Source: an uncultured Collinsella sp. (GTDB lineage Bacteria; Actinomycetota; Coriobacteriia; Coriobacteriales; Coriobacteriaceae). Taken from it: 16,616 nucleotides of DNA. This document shows, in pieces, positions 13,321 through 16,616 of the stretch (its first letter is position 1; each line of letters opens with the position of its first letter). The translations under genes were made by a program, and so were the position numbers. The DNA lies in NCBI GenBank assembly GCA_900759335.1, contig CAAEUX010000013.1, positions 1 through 16,616 of the forward strand, read 5' to 3'. The notes beneath the pieces are model-generated. The model was not told where the DNA came from. It worked only from the letters and a program-made list of their open reading frames with translations, and made no database searches.

Positions 13321-14004
13321 TTACTCGGCCTCCTTGGCAAGCGCGGCGGCGACAGCATCTTGCGAAATGTCGAGACCGTACGCGCGAATCTGCTCGACCG
13401 TCTTCTCGAAGACTTCCTCGACGGTCGCAGTGGCGTCGATGAGCTTTACGCGGTTTGGCTCCTCGGCAGCAATAGCGCAAAATCCCTGGTAAACGCGCTC
13501 TTGGAAGGCCATGCCTTTTGCCTCCATGCGATCTGCCGCGCCACGGGCTGCCATGCGTAGCGCCGCCTGCTCGGGCGTGATGTGGTAGACGAGCGTGAGC
13601 GCCGGATGCGTACCGGCGACAGCCAGGTTGTTGGCATCGCGTACCATCTGACGGTCGAGGCCATCGGCAAACGCCTGGTAGCAGGTCGTGGAGTCGTAGA
13701 AGCGATCGCACAGGACTACCTTGCCGGCCGCGAGGGCGGGAGCTATGACCTCGTGCACCAACTGGGCACGCGCCGCCTCGTAGAGCAGCAACTCGCAGGT
13801 GTCTCCCATCGCCGTATTGGCGGGGTCGAGCAGCAGAGCACGGATCTTTTCGCTGATGGCGGTGCCGCCCGGCTCGCGCAGAGTTACGACCTGATAGCCA
13901 GCGAGGTCGAGCGCACGGGCCAGCAGGCGCGCCTGCGTGGACTTGCCGGCGCCGTCGACGCCCTCGAGCGTGATAAAGCTATGTTGAGCGGGCTCAAAAG
14001 CCAT
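13321..14004 (-). CDS. tmk: Thymidylate kinase
   Basis: This 227-aa kinase phosphorylates dTMP to dTDP with ATP. The P-loop EGVDGAGKST spans 14-23, LREPGGT lies at 42-48 (dTMP and catalytic Arg region), the DR(Y/F) site CDRFYDST at 99-106, and the LID region RGAADRMEAKGMAFQERV at about 154-171. Length is slightly above the usual 205-215 aa. The ATG at 14004 has AGGAAGGGG upstream. It heads the tmk-holB-ricT operon. Upstream lies a candidate promoter (14058-14086), then the repeat patch and the end of the beta-lactamase-like gene. Confidence 0.93.
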   Translation of the reverse strand: MAFEPAQHSFITLEGVDGAGKSTQARLLARALDLAGYQVVTLREPGGTAISEKIRALLLDPANTAMGDTCELLLYEAARAQLVHEVIAPALAAGKVVLCDRFYDSTTCYQAFADGLDRQMVRDANNLAVAGTHPALTLVYHITPEQAALRMAARGAADRMEAKGMAFQERVYQGFCAIAAEEPNRVKLIDATATVEEVFEKTVEQIRAYGLDISQDAVAAALAKEAE

Positions 14005-14057
14005 GGGCGCAGCCCCTTCCTACAAGGCGCGAAAATGCAAGTTATAGCAACCAAGCC

Positions 14058-14086
14058 ATGATACCCCAGCGTCCGGCGCGCCCCAA
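14058..14086 (-). promoter_or_regulatory. Candidate promoter of tmk-holB-ricT
   Basis: On the minus strand TTGGGG (14086-14081) and TATCAT (14063-14058) are separated by 17 nt. The -10 matches 5 of 6, the -35 matches its first three bases. The 13-nt block around the -10 is identical to that upstream of comF, and in both cases the -10 ends 52-54 nt before the start codon. A TATAAC box downstream (14046-14041) is an alternative -10. Confidence 0.4.
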
Positions 14087-14100
14087 ATCCCACCTAGCCA

Positions 14101-14178
14101 TTGGGGACGTTCTTAAATGACTAGGCGACAGTTAGGGACGTTCCTAAAGTGCCGGCCAAAAAGGAACGTCCCCAACTG
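14101..14178. repeat. Three copies of a GGGACGTTC-type intergenic repeat, two forming a hairpin
   Basis: Two direct copies (TTGGGGACGTTCTTAAA at 14101-14117, TTAGGGACGTTCCTAAA at 14132-14148) and one inverted copy (AAGGAACGTCCCCAA at 14161-14175) occur in 78 nt. The second and third copies fold into a stem of 16 paired positions out of 17 (14129-14145 with 14162-14178). The form resembles REP-type palindromes. No RAYT transposase is in the window. Confidence 0.75.
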
Positions 14179-14191
14179 CCGACCCTCTAAG

Positions 14192-14254
14192 TTGCGGTGA
14201 AATAGGGACTGGATACGCCTTCTAGCAGCAAATACAATCCCTATTTCACCGCAA
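14192..14254. repeat. 17-bp palindromic repeat, complete copy
   Basis: TTGCGGTGAAATAGGGA (14192-14208) and TCCCTATTTCACCGCAA (14238-14254) are perfectly complementary with a 29-nt loop. The right arm ends 1 nt before the stop codon of the beta-lactamase-like gene. The left arm and part of the loop recur at 16577-16616. It may be a dispersed element that also acts as an end-of-gene hairpin. Confidence 0.8.
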
Positions 14255-14255
14255 G

Positions 14256-15329
14256 TTAGGAGTGGGCGCGGGCGTTGATGGCGAAGGAAATATCGCGCTC
14301 GAGGGCTAGGGCCTGCTCGCGTTCGAGGTCTTGGGTGAGGGTTGCCAGCACGTAAGGGCGCTCGGCGTAGACGATTGCGGCATCGTGCTGAGCATTCGCC
14401 AGGCTGCCCGTTTTGTGCGCGACCAAAACGCCGCCGGGAACGCCCTCGACAATACCGCGCGTGTCTTCCTGCGCCAGCAGATATCCGCGCGCTCGCTCGC
14501 ACAGCTCGGGCGTCGCGATTGTCCCCGCCGCCAGCCGCTGCAACACGGCCGCAGCATCACGAGCGCTCGTATAGTTCTCGCGACCTTGTGCCTGGGCCTC
14601 GGTGTCCATCATCAAACGAGCGAGCACGGTCTGGGTCAACCCCAATGCGGCACACGTTTCGTTGACCGTATCCATGCCAAGTCTGCCGATAACAAGGTTC
14701 GCTGCCACGTTATCGCTCTGGGCGATCATAGCGTGCAGTAGCTCGTCAATACTGTACGACACACCCGCGCCGCGCGACTGAATGTTGCCGCTGCCACCCA
14801 CGATATCCTGCTGCGTTACCGTTATCTGCTCGTCGAGGGACAGCTCGCCCGCCGTCACGGTCTCGAGCGCACAAGCGAGAATGGGAAGCTTGATGATGCT
14901 TGCCGCCACACGTCGCGCGTCCGGCGCCACAGCGACTTCACCATTGAGCGACGCAAACGTTTGTGGATCAAGCGCCACAGCATAGACCGAGGTAGACCCA
15001 CCATACGGCTCGACAAGGGCTTCGATATCTTGCCGAATGGCGGCGATCCAAGAAGACTTAGGGGCGGCCGTCGCTTTTGTCGCGGATGACCGCTTTGACG
15101 TTTGTTTGGCAGGGACAGCGGAGCCCTCAGCCTCGTTGCGGCGCGCGGCACAACCGCCGAGACTCATCACCGAGGCAAGCGCTCCGGTCAACATCCCGGC
15201 ACAAAACACTCGACGCGAGCAATCGTGCGCAGTGAGGGGTGCATCCCCCGGCGGGAACCGGAACGCCTCCACGTTTTCGTCGCCACCCCGACCTTGCTCG
15301 CCGCAGTACACAGACTCACTCCCCACCAT
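14256..15329 (-). CDS. Class A beta-lactamase-fold serine hydrolase, Tat-type lipoprotein
   Basis: The product is 357 aa from the ATG at 15329; a GTG at 15311 with GGGGAG upstream is also possible. Residues 38-60 read as a twin-arginine lipoprotein signal: SRRVF, a hydrophobic stretch, then the lipobox LGGC with Cys60. A Ser/Thr/Ala/Lys linker (65-95) leads to the hydrolase domain. The active-site motifs are S144-I-I-K147, S205-D-N207 and K306-T-G308. The region for Glu166-x-x-Leu-Asn of true class A enzymes reads MMDTEAQAQGREN (241-252), without a clean ExxLN. The family includes beta-lactamases and related D,D-peptidase-like proteins, so antibiotic hydrolysis should not be assumed. The protein would sit on the outer face of the membrane. 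Its 3' end abuts a palindromic repeat. Confidence 0.78.
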   Translation of the reverse strand: MVGSESVYCGEQGRGGDENVEAFRFPPGDAPLTAHDCSRRVFCAGMLTGALASVMSLGGCAARRNEAEGSAVPAKQTSKRSSATKATAAPKSSWIAAIRQDIEALVEPYGGSTSVYAVALDPQTFASLNGEVAVAPDARRVAASIIKLPILACALETVTAGELSLDEQITVTQQDIVGGSGNIQSRGAGVSYSIDELLHAMIAQSDNVAANLVIGRLGMDTVNETCAALGLTQTVLARLMMDTEAQAQGRENYTSARDAAAVLQRLAAGTIATPELCERARGYLLAQEDTRGIVEGVPGGVLVAHKTGSLANAQHDAAIVYAERPYVLATLTQDLEREQALALERDISFAINARAHS

Positions 15330-15438
15330 CGCATTCTACCGAGCCGTCGATAAACGGTCGCGCCGGACACCCAGCACGCCGCACTCATTGTGACGCATGC
15401 GACAGGGCTTGCGCGACATGATCATCCTCACATAACCA

Positions 15439-15459
15439 GTTGGGTCGGCGCGGCCCAAC
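15439..15459. promoter_or_regulatory. Inverted repeat in the divergent intergenic region
   Basis: GTTGGG (15439-15444) and CCCAAC (15454-15459), extended inward by CG/CG and one G-T pair around GCG, form a 9-pair palindrome between two divergent genes. It lies just upstream of the TATAAT at 15476-15481. An operator acting on one or both promoters is possible. Confidence 0.4.
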
Positions 15460-15475
15460 CGCACCTGAACCACCT

Positions 15476-15481
15476 TATAAT
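15476..15481 (+). promoter_or_regulatory. Perfect -10 box for the zinc-ribbon membrane protein gene
   Basis: TATAAT lies 31 nt before the ATG at 15513 on the plus strand. No good -35 is found 16-18 nt upstream; the palindrome at 15439-15459 occupies that place, so an activator or a weak promoter is possible. Confidence 0.5.
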
Positions 15482-15512
15482 CTAGCCAACACATCGAATG
15501 GAAGGAACCATC

Positions 15513-16556
15513 ATGCCCCGGTTTTGTACCCATTGCGGCAAGCTTCTGAAAGACGACGAGCGTTTTTGCACCAGCTGCGGAACGCCGGTAACTGATGATG
15601 GCCAGGCCTCTCAGTCGCAAGAGAATGCGCAGGCAGCCGAACATGTCGCCGCGTCCGATGCCGCCTTCGACACCGCCGCGACCACGGTTCAGTCTGCGCA
15701 GCAGCCCGCGGCGACTCAGTCCCAGCAGGCGGACGTGACCGTGCAGTCCGCTCATCAGCCCGCGCCCGCTCCCCAGCCCGAAGTTGGCACGACGCAGCAA
15801 TGGGCGGCGCCAGCCGGCTCCGCGCCGCAGCAGCCCATACCGACCGCCGCTCCGCAGGCCGGCGCCCCCGCTGCTCCCAAAAACAACAACGCCCTGCTCA
15901 TCGGCATCATCGCCGCGCTAATCGTCGTGATTATCGCGCTCGTCGTGTTCTTTATGATCAAGCCTTTCGACAAGGGCGCCGATGACACCAAGGGCACGAC
16001 GATCGAGAAGGTCAAGATCGACCACGATAACGACGATGCATCCGTCAAGGGTGACCCCAACAAGTTTGACGATGATGACGATGACGTCCACGATGCCGCC
16101 ACCATCAGCGAGCAGAACGTCTACGACCAGCTGAGCTCCTACTACAGCAGGCTCTCCGATCTTGATCAGCAGGTTCGCGACTGCGCCACCACGTTTAATA
16201 CGTACTATCTCAAGGATGACCGCAGCTCGCGCCAATCTGCCAGCGATGCCGCCGAGTCGCTCGAGGATCAGATCGACGACCTGAAAGACGAGGTCGAGGA
16301 CCTGGACGTTCCCATCGACTCGCAGAATTACAGCTCGTGGAAAGATATCATCACGCTCTATGACGACCTGGAGAATCGCATCGACGTCATTTGCGACGCT
16401 TGGGAGATCAGCCTTGAGTACTCCAGCCCCGCAAACCACAAGGACGAGATCGTGGCGCCGCTGGCGCGCGACAACGTAGCGGGCACCAACGACAACAAAT
16501 ACCGTCTGGACTTTGAGGACCGCTACCCCGGCGCCGCACCCGTCGAGGTGAAGTAA
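15513..16556 (+). CDS. Zinc-ribbon, single-pass membrane protein of unknown function
   Basis: The protein is 347 aa from the ATG at 15513, supported by GGAAGGAA 6-7 nt upstream; an in-frame ATG at 15498 is less likely. An N-terminal zinc ribbon uses Cys5, Cys8, Cys19 and Cys22 (FCTHCG, FCTSCG). Residues 25-123 are a long Gln/Ala/Pro-rich linker with repeated QSAQQP/QSAHQP units. One membrane helix spans about 127-149, so the ribbon is cytoplasmic and the rest outside. The outer part starts with an Asp-rich stretch (185-191) and continues with helices, including a charged coiled-coil-like segment (EDQIDDLKDEVEDLD, about 250-265). Proteins with this layout (zinc ribbon, linker, helix) are common in actinobacteria and Firmicutes, but I do not know a function. 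It is the only plus-strand gene and is divergent from the beta-lactamase-like lipoprotein. Confidence 0.75.
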   Translation: MPRFCTHCGKLLKDDERFCTSCGTPVTDDGQASQSQENAQAAEHVAASDAAFDTAATTVQSAQQPAATQSQQADVTVQSAHQPAPAPQPEVGTTQQWAAPAGSAPQQPIPTAAPQAGAPAAPKNNNALLIGIIAALIVVIIALVVFFMIKPFDKGADDTKGTTIEKVKIDHDNDDASVKGDPNKFDDDDDDVHDAATISEQNVYDQLSSYYSRLSDLDQQVRDCATTFNTYYLKDDRSSRQSASDAAESLEDQIDDLKDEVEDLDVPIDSQNYSSWKDIITLYDDLENRIDVICDAWEISLEYSSPANHKDEIVAPLARDNVAGTNDNKYRLDFEDRYPGAAPVEVK

Positions 16557-16576
16557 TCCCAACAACTGATCAAAAC

Positions 16577-16616
16577 TTGCGGTGAAATAGGGATTGATTA
16601 GGCCTTTTGCCAGCAA
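16577..16616. repeat. Second copy of the 17-bp palindromic repeat, cut by the window end
   Basis: TTGCGGTGAAATAGGGA (16577-16593) is identical to the left arm at 14192-14208. The following 23 nt match the loop of that copy at 16 positions and end in CAGCAA in both. The right arm would lie beyond the window. The copy begins 20 nt past the stop of the zinc-ribbon gene. Confidence 0.75.

Noticed and set aside
1..16616. tRNA, rRNA, CRISPR array or transposase gene
   Set aside because: I looked for T-arm GTTCGA patterns, regularly spaced repeats and transposase motifs, and found none that hold up. The one GTTCGA seen (about 6264) lies inside hpf.

Overview
This 16.6 kb window reads as high-GC Gram-positive chromosome. 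The best guess is a Coriobacteriia gut commensal of the Collinsella type. That guess rests on GC-rich coding with strongly GC-biased third positions, the core block tmk-holB-ricT-comF, a long-form hibernation factor, lipobox lipoproteins, and my recollection that the short intergenic palindromes seen here resemble those of Collinsella genomes. It is inference; no rRNA or other taxonomic marker is present. Fourteen of the fifteen genes called lie on the minus strand; only the last (15513-16556) is on the plus strand.

Reading the minus strand in its direction of transcription (high to low coordinates): a Tat-type lipoprotein of the class A beta-lactamase fold (14256-15329) is followed by an intergenic patch of two different palindromic repeat families (14101-14254). 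Next comes a housekeeping cluster: thymidylate kinase (tmk), DNA polymerase III delta' (holB), and the PSP1 protein RicT with a very long basic disordered tail. The comF phosphoribosyltransferase-like gene and a PD-(D/E)XK-like endonuclease-domain protein follow as a pair. The comF ribosome-binding site is buried in a perfect 12-bp hairpin.

Below this pair is a 750-nt non-coding interval (7723-8474). It holds an inverted pair of 53-nt repeats whose inner hairpins covary (8217-8444), two adjacent perfect GC hairpins, and a promoter with a perfect TATAAT that overlaps a 7-bp inverted repeat. The promoter precedes a long leader and a solute-binding lipoprotein (6730-7722). Long HPF (5828-6412), a DegV/FakB fatty-acid-binding protein (4795-5748), and a tight four-gene operon follow. 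The operon encodes a beta-hydroxyacid dehydrogenase with a His/Cys-rich tail, a small membrane protein, a HEAT-repeat protein, and an NAD-type isocitrate dehydrogenase. The last minus gene is a membrane-anchored SurA_N/foldase-like protein without a PPIase domain (156-1250).

The plus-strand gene at the right edge encodes a zinc-ribbon, single-pass membrane protein. A second copy of one palindromic repeat begins 20 nt past its stop and is cut by the window end.

No tRNA, rRNA, CRISPR array, transposase or prophage gene was found. The most unusual material is non-coding: the covarying inverted repeat pair, the comF leader hairpin, and the repeat patch before tmk.
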